In this document: in pieces, positions 1-8,074 of the stretch
How positions within the stretch are numbered: position 1 is the first letter of the stretch
How the letters are laid out: every line of letters starts with the position of its first letter
NCBI GenBank assembly: GCA_900551135.1
Contig: URUX01000014.1
Span: 1-24,160 of the forward strand
Reading direction: 5' to 3'
DNA from: an uncultured Clostridium sp.
GTDB taxonomy: Bacteria; Bacillota; Clostridia; Lachnospirales; Lachnospiraceae
Length of the DNA stretch: 24,160 nucleotides
The notes under the pieces: generated by a model
What the model was told of the DNA's origin: nothing
Databases searched by the model: none
Seen by the model: only the letters and a program-made list of their open reading frames with translations
Translations under genes and position numbers: made by a program

Positions 1-135
1 AGACGCATTTTCTTTTTCCAGTTCCTGAATCCGGAAGGTAAGATATGCAATGGTTTCCCGCTGACTGGGTGGAAGCTGCCGGAAGTTATTATCACATTCA
101 TGGGTACGATGATGACAGATGGCTGATTCTTTCAT
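1..135 (-). CDS. Unrecognised protein, N-terminal 45 residues only
   Basis: The reading frame starts at the ATG complementary to 133-135 and runs off the left edge, so only the first 45 residues are visible. A strong AGGAGG ribosome binding site lies just upstream (minus strand) and a plausible promoter lies at 206-234, which is why I accept so short a piece. The visible part holds a Cys/His-rich stretch (C7, H8, H9, H12, C14), then QLPPSQRETIAYLTFRIQEL, which looks helical and becomes charged (Glu/Lys) towards the edge. The Cys/His cluster could bind metal, but that is only a guess. I do not recognise the family. Confidence 0.6.
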   Translation of the reverse strand, partial: MKESAICHHRTHECDNNFRQLPPSQRETIAYLTFRIQELEKENAS

Positions 136-205
136 AAAGTCCTCCTGTTATATAATGTCTGATTCAGGAAGAATTGCTTAAAAGCAGTTCTCCTGGTATT
201 TATAT

Positions 206-234
206 ATAATAAGAAAACAGAGCAGATATGACAG
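206..234 (-). promoter_or_regulatory. Sigma-A-type promoter of the partial left-edge gene
   Basis: On the minus strand, CTGTCA (229-234) and TATTAT (206-211) are separated by 17 bases, about 70 bases ahead of the start codon at 135. They match the -35 and -10 consensus at 4 of 6 and 5 of 6 positions. The region is very AT-rich, so chance matches are possible. Confidence 0.5.
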
Positions 235-261
235 AAAAACGAAAGAAACTGGAAAACTACC

Positions 262-300
262 AAAAAAGCTGCAAATCCTTTTGGGAAAAGCAGCTTTTTT
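262..300 (-). terminator. Rho-independent terminator after the wall-binding gene
   Basis: A 10-base stem, AAAAAAGCTG (262-271) against CAGCTTTTTT (291-300), closes a 19-base loop. The arms supply a T-tract on either strand, so it could work in both directions. It lies 55 bases beyond the stop of the minus-strand wall-binding gene and ahead of the next minus-strand promoter, which suggests the two genes are transcribed separately. Confidence 0.75.
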
Positions 301-354
301 TGAACGGAGTTTTACAAATTTTGTAATCACAAGAGGATTTTCGAGAAAATATGG

Positions 355-1737
355 TTAGTGGATTACACCCTGGGTATCGACTACCCATACTTTATCATTT
401 GCATCTTTTACATCTTTAAAACCATTGCCTAAATCCGGTTTTTCAGAGGACTTAGAAGAAGAGGAAGCCTTCTGAATCATACCGCTGGTATTGACCAGAT
501 ACTGTTTGCCGTTAAATTCAGCAGGAGCGTAGCGCAGTTCGGCGTCTGCATCCTGGCGTCTGCCTTCGATATACAGGCGGTTATCCTGGATACCGCTGAA
601 TCCGTGGCCTTTTTTGGAGCCGTCAGTGTGGAAGTACCAGTACTCAGTAACTCCGGACTCTTCATCGGTAATAGCCTGTTTTCCGGTTTTCATAACGCCG
701 TCTTCTGCAAAGTATGCATTGGCAGTCTGGCCGTCTTCGGTAGTAATGACCTGTTTTCCGGTCTGCATTTCGCCTCTCATATTAAATGCGTACTGTTTGG
801 AATTTACTGTAAAAATCTGTACGCCTGCAGAAGCTGCAAGGGGAACGCCTTTCTTAAAATAGAAACGGTAGGTTTCATCATCATCACTGATGCCTTCTGC
901 GCCGTAAATCTCATACCAGCCAGAAGCGCGTTTTCCGTCTTCTTCATAGTACTGATAGCCGGCAATAGATGCAGGAGCATTGTTATCTGTGCTGTTATCA
1001 GAAGAATTATCAGAAAGAATTTCGGCATTGGCAGGAGTAGCGGTTGGAGTAGCAGACGGAATTTCTGGAAGCTTGTACCATCCGGTCTGCATTACGCCGT
1101 CTACAAAGGTATAGTAATTTCCCCCGATTTTCTTATCCAGCTCATCCATTACCATTTTGCCGTTTTTCTCAAAATAATACCAGGAAGTATCGTCAGTAGG
1201 GCCGTCGGTTTCATTGGAAAGCTGAATCCATCCGGTGCGGCGGACGCCGTTTTCTCCTAAATAGTAAACAGAATCTTCTATGGTCTGTTTTCCGGTCAGC
1301 ATAATGCCGTCTTCATTAAAATAGTACCAGTTTCCGTCAATGGATTGCCATCTGGAGCGAACAGACTGGCCGTCTTTTCCAAAGTAATACCACAGCTTAT
1401 CCTGGGCTTCCGGAATATCAAACAGCTCGTCATTCTCAACAGAAATCCACTGGTTTGTTACTTTTTTTCCGGTTTCATCTACATAGTATTCTTCAATCAT
1501 TTCATTTGTAGCAATTTCGCCTTCGTCATTTAAATAGTACCAGTCCTCGCCGCGCTTTTTCCATGCGTCGGTTACAACATAACCGTCAGAGTCATAGTAG
1601 CGGAAGCTGCCGTTTTCTTCCACCCAGCCGGAAGAAGCAGCCAGAGCAAAAGCAGGTCCGTTTAAAAAGGAAGGGGTTACTGCAGACAGGAATGCTGCAG
1701 TGGATAATACAGCCATAAGTTTCGTTGATTTTCTCAT
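355..1737 (-). CDS. Secreted cell-wall-binding repeat protein
   Basis: A 460-residue protein starting at ATG behind an AAAGGAGAG ribosome binding site. Residues 1-34 look like a signal peptide: a lysine near the start, a hydrophobic core, and AFALAA before SSG. The rest is about a dozen degenerate units of roughly 20 residues with the aromatic-Gly pattern WYYF-x2-DG-x3-TGW, the signature of choline-/glucan-binding repeats (PF01473/PF19127 types). These repeats usually hold secreted proteins on choline- or glycan-bearing walls. A Ser/Thr/Pro/Asn linker at about residues 225-260 splits the array in two. I see no catalytic domain, so a structural or adhesive role is likely. It is divergent from the glycan gene block, so it may bind a glycan made next door; that is inference. 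Confidence 0.88.
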   Translation of the reverse strand: MRKSTKLMAVLSTAAFLSAVTPSFLNGPAFALAASSGWVEENGSFRYYDSDGYVVTDAWKKRGEDWYYLNDEGEIATNEMIEEYYVDETGKKVTNQWISVENDELFDIPEAQDKLWYYFGKDGQSVRSRWQSIDGNWYYFNEDGIMLTGKQTIEDSVYYLGENGVRRTGWIQLSNETDGPTDDTSWYYFEKNGKMVMDELDKKIGGNYYTFVDGVMQTGWYKLPEIPSATPTATPANAEILSDNSSDNSTDNNAPASIAGYQYYEEDGKRASGWYEIYGAEGISDDDETYRFYFKKGVPLAASAGVQIFTVNSKQYAFNMRGEMQTGKQVITTEDGQTANAYFAEDGVMKTGKQAITDEESGVTEYWYFHTDGSKKGHGFSGIQDNRLYIEGRRQDADAELRYAPAEFNGKQYLVNTSGMIQKASSSSKSSEKPDLGNGFKDVKDANDKVWVVDTQGVIH

Positions 1738-1823
1738 AAATTGTGATTCTCTCCTTTTTTGTTGTGGTTGGCGACAGAAATGCTGCCGGTCGGCCGAAAA
1801 TCCATCGTTGCATTACGGTGCTC

Positions 1824-1829
1824 ATTATA
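1824..1829 (-). promoter_or_regulatory. -10 element for the wall-binding gene
   Basis: A perfect TATAAT on the minus strand, about 87 bases ahead of the wall-binding gene start, which would give a 5' leader of roughly 80 bases. I do not see a good -35 at the usual distance, so an activator may be needed or the match may be chance. Confidence 0.4.
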
Positions 1830-1907
1830 GCGCATACCTATGGGACTGCGATAGTGTAGGTTACTGGTAATACTGGAAGGATGAACCCAGCAAACCCTCC
1901 TGTATCC

Positions 1908-1920
1908 AGGGGAAACCCCT
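1908..1920. repeat. Short perfect inverted repeat in the divergent promoter region
   Basis: AGGGG-AAA-CCCCT is a perfect 5+5 inverted repeat in the 297-base gap between the divergent wall-binding gene and glycan block. It lies upstream of both predicted -10 elements (1824-1829 minus, 1984-1989 plus), a fitting place for a shared operator. So short a palindrome can occur by chance. Apart from it and the two -10 elements I see nothing in this gap. Confidence 0.3.
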
Positions 1921-1980
1921 AAATGCCCCCATTTTACGAAACTTGTAAGAAAAAGTTTAATAGGAATTTTTTTAAAAGTA

Positions 1981-1989
1981 TGCTATACT
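1981..1989 (+). promoter_or_regulatory. Extended -10 promoter of the glycan gene block
   Basis: TGCTATACT is an extended -10 element (TG-n-TATACT) 45 bases ahead of the first gene of the block. The sequence before it is AT-rich, with no convincing TTGACA, as extended -10 promoters allow. No other promoter is evident before the terminator at 15143, so this may drive all eight genes. Confidence 0.55.
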
Positions 1990-2034
1990 GAGTGGGAATA
2001 ATGGGAGAAATGTAAGCAAGAGGGAGGAATACGC

Positions 2035-3975
2035 ATGAGAGTGAAGGTATCGGATTATGTTGCAGAAAAGCTGGTGGAAGCCGGTATCAGCCAGGTATTT
2101 ACGGTAACCGGAGGCGGCGCCATGCATTTAAATGATGCATTGGGACATCAGGAAGGTCTCCATTGCCTGTATAATCACCATGAGCAGGCATGCGCCATTG
2201 CGGCAGAAAGCTATGCACGAATCCATAACCAGATTGCTGCGGTCTGTGTTACCACAGGGCCAGGCGGAACTAATGCCATAACCGGAGTCGTAGGCGGATG
2301 GCTGGATTCTATTCCCATGTTGATTCTGTCCGGACAGGTGCGTTACGATACAACTGCCAGATGGTCCGGCCTTGGGATTCGGGCCATGGGCGATCAGGAA
2401 TTTGACATTTGTAAAGCAGTTTCCTGTATGACGAAATACTGCGAGATGGTCATTGATCCACTGAGAATTCGGTTTTGCCTGGAAAAAGCCCTCTATTTGG
2501 CAAAAAGCGGAAGACCAGGTCCATGCTGGCTGGATATTCCGTTAAATGTCCAGGGAGCATTTGTGGAACGTGAAGAGTTAATCGGTTTTGATGAGGCAGA
2601 TTATGAGGCAGGCGGCACTGGCTGGAAGGCTTCCTCCCTTTCTCACGAGATTGGAGAAGATCAGGCGGGACAGGGAGAAGTAAGGCCGGAGAGAGCGCCC
2701 AGGGTCAGCCTGGAGACAGTGAAGGCCATTGCAGAAAAGATTCAGCATTCCAGACGGCCGGTATTGAATGTAGGCAATGGCGTAAGGATTGCCGGAGCTC
2801 ATCAGGTGCTGATGCAGGTGATTTCCAGACTGGGGATTCCGGTAGTAACCGGATGGAACAGCCAGGATGCAATTTATGATGAACATCCTCTCTATACGGG
2901 ACGGGCCGGAGGTATGGGAGACCGTCCAGGTAATTTTGCCGTTCAAAACAGTGATTTGGTATTTTCCGTGGGAAGCCGTCTCAGCATCCGGCAGGTGGGA
3001 TACAATTACCAGACCTGGGCCAGAGAAGCATATGTGATTGTCAATGACGTAGATGCAGAGGAATTAAAAAAGCCGTCCATCCATGTAGATATGCGGGTTC
3101 ATGCAGATGCAAAGGATTTATTGGAAACCTTAAATGAATATTTAGAGAAGGAACAGGAGCAGGGAACTCTTCCCATGCCGCTGTTTGACGGCGGACAGGG
3201 ATTGGAAGACATGGAGTGGCGCCAGACCTGCCAGTTCTGGAAAAAGATGTATCCGGTGATTCTGCCGAAGCACATGGAACACGGCGATGAGGAACCGGCC
3301 AATGTATATGCCCTGGTGAAAGAACTGAGCAGCCGCCTTCACGAAGAGCAGATTACCGTTGTAGGAAACGGTTCTGCCTGTGTTGCCGGAGGCCACGGCT
3401 ATATTATAAAAAAAGGCCAGAGATTTATTACCAATTCTGCCATTGCCTCCATGGGATACGATTTACCGGCAGCCATTGGAGCCTGCATGGCCGATCACAG
3501 TCAGGACATTATTCTACTGACAGGCGATGGCAGCATCCAGATGAATCTTCAGGAGCTGCAGACAATTATTCACCACAAAATGCCTATTAAGATTTTCCTG
3601 ATTAATAATGGAGGCTACCATTCCATTCGCCAGACCCAGAAGAATTTCTTTGGAGAGCCATTGGTGGGAATCGGAGTGGATAGTCGGGATCTGAGCTTTC
3701 CAGACATGGAAAAACTGGCGGCCGCTTATGGCTATCCTTATGTGAAAGCATGCCATAACAGTGAATTAGGGGATGCTATTGAACAGGCATTAGCTATGGA
3801 AGGGCCGGTAATCTGTGAGGTGTTTGTCAGCATGGATCAGAATTTTGAACCGAAATCAGCTGCAAAACGGCTTCCAGATGGAACCATGGTTTCTCCGCCA
3901 CTGGAAGATTTATCTCCATTCCTTCCGGAAGAAGAAATGGACAGAAATATGATAATTCCGAGAATTAAGGGATAA
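2035..3975 (+). CDS. Thiamine pyrophosphate enzyme, acetolactate synthase-like
   Basis: A 646-residue TPP enzyme with the full three-domain layout: N-terminal PYR domain (about 1-175), central domain (about 225-365) and C-terminal PP domain (about 420-620). ATG follows GGGAGGA. E50 in NHHEQACAIAAE fits the conserved glutamate that activates the cofactor. GDGS at 497-500, with NN at 524-525, is the diphosphate/Mg2+ motif. Family members decarboxylate a 2-keto acid and move the two-carbon unit to an acceptor. No IlvN/IlvH regulatory subunit or ilvC/ilvD lies beside it; the neighbours are sugar reductases, a C-methyltransferase and glycosyltransferases. A role like YerE, which adds a two-carbon branch to a keto-deoxysugar, is therefore likelier than branched-chain amino acid synthesis. 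The fold is clear, the substrate is inferred. Confidence 0.88.
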   Translation: MRVKVSDYVAEKLVEAGISQVFTVTGGGAMHLNDALGHQEGLHCLYNHHEQACAIAAESYARIHNQIAAVCVTTGPGGTNAITGVVGGWLDSIPMLILSGQVRYDTTARWSGLGIRAMGDQEFDICKAVSCMTKYCEMVIDPLRIRFCLEKALYLAKSGRPGPCWLDIPLNVQGAFVEREELIGFDEADYEAGGTGWKASSLSHEIGEDQAGQGEVRPERAPRVSLETVKAIAEKIQHSRRPVLNVGNGVRIAGAHQVLMQVISRLGIPVVTGWNSQDAIYDEHPLYTGRAGGMGDRPGNFAVQNSDLVFSVGSRLSIRQVGYNYQTWAREAYVIVNDVDAEELKKPSIHVDMRVHADAKDLLETLNEYLEKEQEQGTLPMPLFDGGQGLEDMEWRQTCQFWKKMYPVILPKHMEHGDEEPANVYALVKELSSRLHEEQITVVGNGSACVAGGHGYIIKKGQRFITNSAIASMGYDLPAAIGACMADHSQDIILLTGDGSIQMNLQELQTIIHHKMPIKIFLINNGGYHSIRQTQKNFFGEPLVGIGVDSRDLSFPDMEKLAAAYGYPYVKACHNSELGDAIEQALAMEGPVICEVFVSMDQNFEPKSAAKRLPDGTMVSPPLEDLSPFLPEEEMDRNMIIPRIKG

Positions 3976-3993
3976 GGAAAGAAGGAAAACAGT

Positions 3994-4959
3994 TTGAATC
4001 TGGTTGTGACAGGGGCTACCAGCTTTCTGGGTGCGCCTATGGCAGAATATTGTTTGAAACAGGGACATCAGGTATTTGCGGTAGTAAGGCCTGGGTCAAA
4101 AAATATGGCTCAGATAGAAGCACTGAAAAAACGCTATGGCAGCCAGATTCAGGTTGTGCCTATGAAGCTGGATGAACTGGAGCATATCGGAGATGCAGTA
4201 ACTGTCCCCTGCCAGGTGTGGATCCATTTTGGATGGGATGGAGCTGGAAGCGGAAATCGAACCCAGCAGGATATTCAGCAAAAAAATGTAGGAGACAGCT
4301 TGTGTGCATTAAAAGGCGCTGACAGTTTAGGATGCAGCCGCTTTCTGTTCAGCGGTTCTCAGGCTGAGTACGGGATTCGGGACAGCCTGATGAAAGAGAC
4401 GGATTGCTGCCATCCGGTTTCCGAATACGGCAAAGCAAAAGCAGAGTTTTACAGGCAGGCCATGTCCTATATGAGAGAACGGCAGAACAGTCATCCTATG
4501 GAATACGTCCATGCCAGAATCTTCAGCGTCTACGGCCCGGGGGATCATCCATGGTCTCTGGCAGAAACCTGTAAAAAGACGTTTTTGTCAGGCGGACACA
4601 TGGAATTAGGAGAATGTACCCAGCAGTGGAATTTTCTTCACAGAGATGACTGCATCCGAGCCTTATACCTTCTTGCCACAGTGCCGGAATCCATAGGATT
4701 TTCAGCAAAATCTATAGAAGAAAACGGCATTTACAATGTGGCCGGTCTGGAGAAAGAGACCAGGCCTCTTTGGGAATATGTAGAAGAGATGTACCGCCTG
4801 TGCGGACAAAACGGTACGTTTCAGTATGGAAAACGGCCTCCCAATGCAGAAGGCCAGGCGAATTTGATTCCATCCACCAGGAAACTGCGGGATCTTACGG
4901 GATTTGTGCCGGAGATTTGTTTTCAGAGGGGATTTCAGGATTTAATAGATTGGAGATAG
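3994..4959 (+). CDS. NAD(P)-dependent sugar epimerase/reductase (extended SDR)
   Basis: A 321-residue extended short-chain dehydrogenase. The start is TTG at 3994, seven bases after a GAAGGA ribosome binding site; no nearby ATG would keep the nucleotide-binding motif. TGATSFLGAP at residues 7-16 is the glycine-rich Rossmann motif, and EYGKAK holds the YxxxK catalytic pair with SGSQAEYG upstream supplying the serine. FSVYGPGDHPWS is a substrate-side motif. The family oxidises, reduces or epimerises nucleotide sugars, often 4-keto-6-deoxyhexoses. It lies 18 bases after the TPP enzyme and two bases before the methyltransferase fusion, whose C-terminal half is a clear paralogue. The likely job is reducing a keto intermediate of a branched sugar; the exact sugar cannot be read from the sequence. 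Confidence 0.85.
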   Translation: MNLVVTGATSFLGAPMAEYCLKQGHQVFAVVRPGSKNMAQIEALKKRYGSQIQVVPMKLDELEHIGDAVTVPCQVWIHFGWDGAGSGNRTQQDIQQKNVGDSLCALKGADSLGCSRFLFSGSQAEYGIRDSLMKETDCCHPVSEYGKAKAEFYRQAMSYMRERQNSHPMEYVHARIFSVYGPGDHPWSLAETCKKTFLSGGHMELGECTQQWNFLHRDDCIRALYLLATVPESIGFSAKSIEENGIYNVAGLEKETRPLWEYVEEMYRLCGQNGTFQYGKRPPNAEGQANLIPSTRKLRDLTGFVPEICFQRGFQDLIDWR

Positions 4960-4961
4960 AT

Positions 4962-7121
4962 ATGAACACAGACGAAAGACGGACACACTGCCTGGCCTGT
5001 AAAGCCAGGCTTTCAGATACGCCTCTGCTGACATTAGACGGAATGCCGGCTTCAGCCCAGGATATTCCGGATGCTTCTCAGGTGGAAAAGGATGGGGGGA
5101 TTTCTTTAAATCTCCATCAGTGCCCGGAATGCGGCTTGATTCAGTTTGACTGTCAGCCGGTTGCATATTATCGGGATGTTATACGGTCAGGCGGATTTTC
5201 CACTACCATGGTAGAACTGCGCCGCCGCCAGTACCGCCATCTGATTGAGAAATACGGTCTGGAAGGCAAAAAAATACTGGAAGCCGGATGCGGCAGAGGG
5301 GAGTTTTTGTCCGTTCTCAGAGAATTTCCGGTGCAGGCTTATGGCATTGAACACAAAGAAGATTTAGTAGAAATTGCAAGAAAAGAAGGACTGTCTGTCT
5401 GGCGTCAGTTTCCGGAAGAGGAAGATACTGTATTAGAGAGCAAAGAGGCCAGGCCGCCTTATGACGCCTTTTTATCCTTCAACTTTTTAGAGCATCAGCC
5501 AGAACCGGACAAGATGCTTCGGTGCATCTGGAACAACCTGGCAGAAGACGGACTGGGACTTGTGACTGTGCCAAGTTTAGAATATATCTTAGAATATAAC
5601 GGTTACTACGAGCTGATTCGGGATCATCTGGCATATTATACCTTTGATACCCTGAGAAGTCTGATGGAACAGAACGGTTTTCAGGTACTGGAAGAAGAGA
5701 TGGTAAACCGTGATACTCTGTCCGTTATAGTAAAAAAAGTACCAATGTCCAATCAGGGCGATAAAGCAAAGACCTGCCAGGCCATTGATGTAAGAGGGCT
5801 GTCTGACAGCCGCAGCCTTTTGGACAGGGAAGTGAACCTGCTGATTGACCGGCTTCACAAAGAAGGAAAAAGTCTGGCAATCTGGGGTGCCAGCCATCAG
5901 GGATTTACTCTGGCTGCGACTACCAGACTGGGAGACAGGGTATCCTACATGATGGATTCAGCGCCCTTTAAACAGGGACGGTTTGCGCCGGCCTCCCATA
6001 TCCCCATTGTGGCGCCGGATCATTTCATGGAAGAACCGGTAGACGCCATTTTGATTGTGGCTCCTGGATACACGGATGAGATTGCCGGAATTATCCGGAA
6101 AAAATATACCTTTGGTCCATCTGGTGAAAGGACTCGGATTTTAACGCTTCGCACCAGCCATATTGAGGATATTACAGGGGAGCAGGAACGGGTGGTTATA
6201 ACCGGAGCCACCGGATTTATTGGCCGTAATCTGGCCTCTCTTTATCTGGAAAGAGGCGCTCTGGTATACGCCCTGGTGCGTCCGGATTCATCCAATCGGG
6301 ACAAGCTTCCGAAACATAAAAATCTGATAGAAGTGCCTTGTGATTTAGCCCATGTCCTGGACTGTGCGGACAAAATCGGACAGGCAGATGCATTTTTCCA
6401 TCTGGCCTGGGGAGGGGTAAACCGTCAGGAAATTGATTCGCCGGAAGTCCAAAAGCGGAATATAGAAGGCTCTGTAAACTGCGTAGAAGCGGCGGCCAGA
6501 TTAAACTGTCAGGTGTTTATGGATGCCGGTTCCCGGGTAGAATATGGTATTACAGAGGACGGAGTGATGCAGGAGGATATGGAATGTCATCCGGTCAATG
6601 AGTATGGAAAAGCCAAACTTCAGTTTTATCAGCAGGCAGCTGCATTATGCCGCCAGTACAAAATGACCTATGTTCATCTGAGGTTTTTCAGCGTGTATGG
6701 CCCTGGCGACCACCCCTGGTCCATTATCTCAACTCTGACAAGAGAACTTCCAAAGGGAGAGACGGTATCACTCAGTGCATGCAGACACCGCTGGAATTTT
6801 ATGTATATTAAAGATGCGGTGGAGGCAGTTTACCAGCTGCATCACAACTGTGATTTGGAAAATCAGATGGAAACAGCAGTCAATATTGCCAGTCAGGATA
6901 CCCGGATTCTCAGAGAGTTTACAGAAGAAATTCACGAAATCGCAGGTGGAAAGGGTATCCTGGAATACGGAACGTTTGTCCAGGCAAAAGAAGGGGCTTT
7001 ATCGATTTGTCCGGATATTTCCCGACTGAAAACCCTTACGAAAGGAGTCTGGAAGGAGCAGTATACCTTCCGTCAGGGCATTGAAGAAACCATGAGGAAA
7101 GAAGAGAATAATCAGGAATGA
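4962..7121 (+). CDS. Sugar C-methyltransferase fused to an SDR reductase
   Basis: A 719-residue two-enzyme fusion. I chose ATG 4962, two bases after the previous stop and behind GGAG, rather than an in-frame start further upstream that would overlap that gene. Residues 10-64 form a zinc-binding head (C10/C13, C54/C57) of the PF08421 type. ILEAGCGRGEFL (105-116) is the S-adenosylmethionine site. Residues about 300-380, with GASHQGFTLAAT and PFKQGRF, match the PF08484 C-terminal domain of C-methyltransferases. These three domains together mark enzymes such as TylC3 and TcaB9 that add a methyl to C-3 of NDP-4-keto sugars. From about residue 411 (VVITGATGFIG) a complete second SDR follows with EYGKAK and FSVYGPGDHPWS, closely resembling the preceding gene. 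Methylation followed by reduction in one polypeptide is the natural reading; the substrate is inferred. Confidence 0.86.
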   Translation: MNTDERRTHCLACKARLSDTPLLTLDGMPASAQDIPDASQVEKDGGISLNLHQCPECGLIQFDCQPVAYYRDVIRSGGFSTTMVELRRRQYRHLIEKYGLEGKKILEAGCGRGEFLSVLREFPVQAYGIEHKEDLVEIARKEGLSVWRQFPEEEDTVLESKEARPPYDAFLSFNFLEHQPEPDKMLRCIWNNLAEDGLGLVTVPSLEYILEYNGYYELIRDHLAYYTFDTLRSLMEQNGFQVLEEEMVNRDTLSVIVKKVPMSNQGDKAKTCQAIDVRGLSDSRSLLDREVNLLIDRLHKEGKSLAIWGASHQGFTLAATTRLGDRVSYMMDSAPFKQGRFAPASHIPIVAPDHFMEEPVDAILIVAPGYTDEIAGIIRKKYTFGPSGERTRILTLRTSHIEDITGEQERVVITGATGFIGRNLASLYLERGALVYALVRPDSSNRDKLPKHKNLIEVPCDLAHVLDCADKIGQADAFFHLAWGGVNRQEIDSPEVQKRNIEGSVNCVEAAARLNCQVFMDAGSRVEYGITEDGVMQEDMECHPVNEYGKAKLQFYQQAAALCRQYKMTYVHLRFFSVYGPGDHPWSIISTLTRELPKGETVSLSACRHRWNFMYIKDAVEAVYQLHHNCDLENQMETAVNIASQDTRILREFTEEIHEIAGGKGILEYGTFVQAKEGALSICPDISRLKTLTKGVWKEQYTFRQGIEETMRKEENNQE

Positions 7122-8074
7122 AAAAGATTAGTATATTGATTCCATGTTATAATGAAGAAGAAAATGTAGGGCCTATCAGCCAGGCGGTAGTGTCTGTTTT
7201 AGAAAATGAACTGCCTGACTATGATTATGAACTGATCTTTATTGACAACGATTCTCAGGACAATACCAGGCCTTTGATTCGCGAACTTTGCAAACAGAAT
7301 CCCAGGATTAAGGCCATCTTTAACGCTAAAAATTTTGGACAGTTTAATTCCCCATACTACGGCATGCTTCAGGTGACAGGCGACTGTGTGATTGAGATGG
7401 TAGCAGATTTTCAGGACCCTGTGGAACTGATTCCCCAGTATGTCCATGCCTGGGAAGAGGGCTACAAAATTGTAATTGGAATTAAGACAAGCAGCAAAGA
7501 AAACCCGGTTATGTACTGGCTCAGAAGCTGCTATTACAAGATGATAAAGAAGTTTTCCAATGTGGAGCAGATTGAACATTTTACCGGTTCCGGACTTTAT
7601 GACAGAGATTTTATAGAGGTTTTACGAAACTTAAATGATCCGACGCCCTTCCTTCGGGGCATTGTGGCAGAACTGGGATATAAGCGGAAGGAAATCCCAT
7701 ATGAACAGCCAAAACGCAGGGCCGGGCATACAAAAAACAATTTTTTCAGCCTGTTTGACGCTGCCATGTTAAGTATTACTTCATATACCAAGACCGGTTT
7801 GAGAATAGCGACGATTTTTGGAAGCGTGTGTTCCCTGTTAAGTATTCTGGTAGCATTTGTATACCTGATTATGAAACTGATCTGGTGGGATCGGTTTCCG
7901 GCAGGCATGGCGCCGCTGCTGATAGGAATGTGTGTACTGGGTTCGGTTCAGATTTTCTTTATTGGCCTGGTAGGAGAGTATATCCTGAGCATTAACCAGA
8001 GGGTTATGCACAGACCGCTGGTAATAGAAGAAGAGAGAATTAACTTTGGAACGGAAGACGGAGAAAATATATGA
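7118..8074 (+). CDS. Polyprenyl-phosphate-type GT2 glycosyltransferase (DPM1/GtrB-like)
   Basis: A 318-residue family 2 glycosyltransferase. ATG overlaps the previous stop as ATGA, so translation is probably coupled. ISILIPCYNEEENV at the N-terminus and the acidic DFQDP motif near residue 105 form the GT-A nucleotide-sugar site. Two membrane segments near residues 230-255 and 265-290 anchor it. This layout fits the DPM1/GtrB/ArnC group, which moves a sugar from a nucleotide donor to polyprenyl phosphate on the inner face of the membrane. The product could feed side-branch glycosylation of the glycan outside the cell. Donor unknown. The gene overlaps the next one by another ATGA. Confidence 0.87.
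   Translation: MKKISILIPCYNEEENVGPISQAVVSVLENELPDYDYELIFIDNDSQDNTRPLIRELCKQNPRIKAIFNAKNFGQFNSPYYGMLQVTGDCVIEMVADFQDPVELIPQYVHAWEEGYKIVIGIKTSSKENPVMYWLRSCYYKMIKKFSNVEQIEHFTGSGLYDRDFIEVLRNLNDPTPFLRGIVAELGYKRKEIPYEQPKRRAGHTKNNFFSLFDAAMLSITSYTKTGLRIATIFGSVCSLLSILVAFVYLIMKLIWWDRFPAGMAPLLIGMCVLGSVQIFFIGLVGEYILSINQRVMHRPLVIEEERINFGTEDGENI

Noticed and set aside
604..1260. Long plus-strand frame opposite the wall-binding gene
   Set aside because: It mirrors the repeat codons of the real gene, has no ribosome binding site, and its composition follows from the opposite strand.
1592..1825. Possible leader peptide or upstream frame ahead of the wall-binding gene
   Set aside because: It overlaps the real gene's start in another frame and has no good ribosome binding site.
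1741..1825. Possible cyclic-di-GMP or other riboswitch in the leader of the wall-binding gene
   Set aside because: The leader has GC-rich self-complementary parts but lacks the conserved core of any class I can recall.
2035..3975. TPP enzyme as the biosynthetic acetolactate synthase IlvB
   Set aside because: No small subunit or other ilv gene is adjacent, and the neighbours are sugar genes. This is a context argument, not proof.
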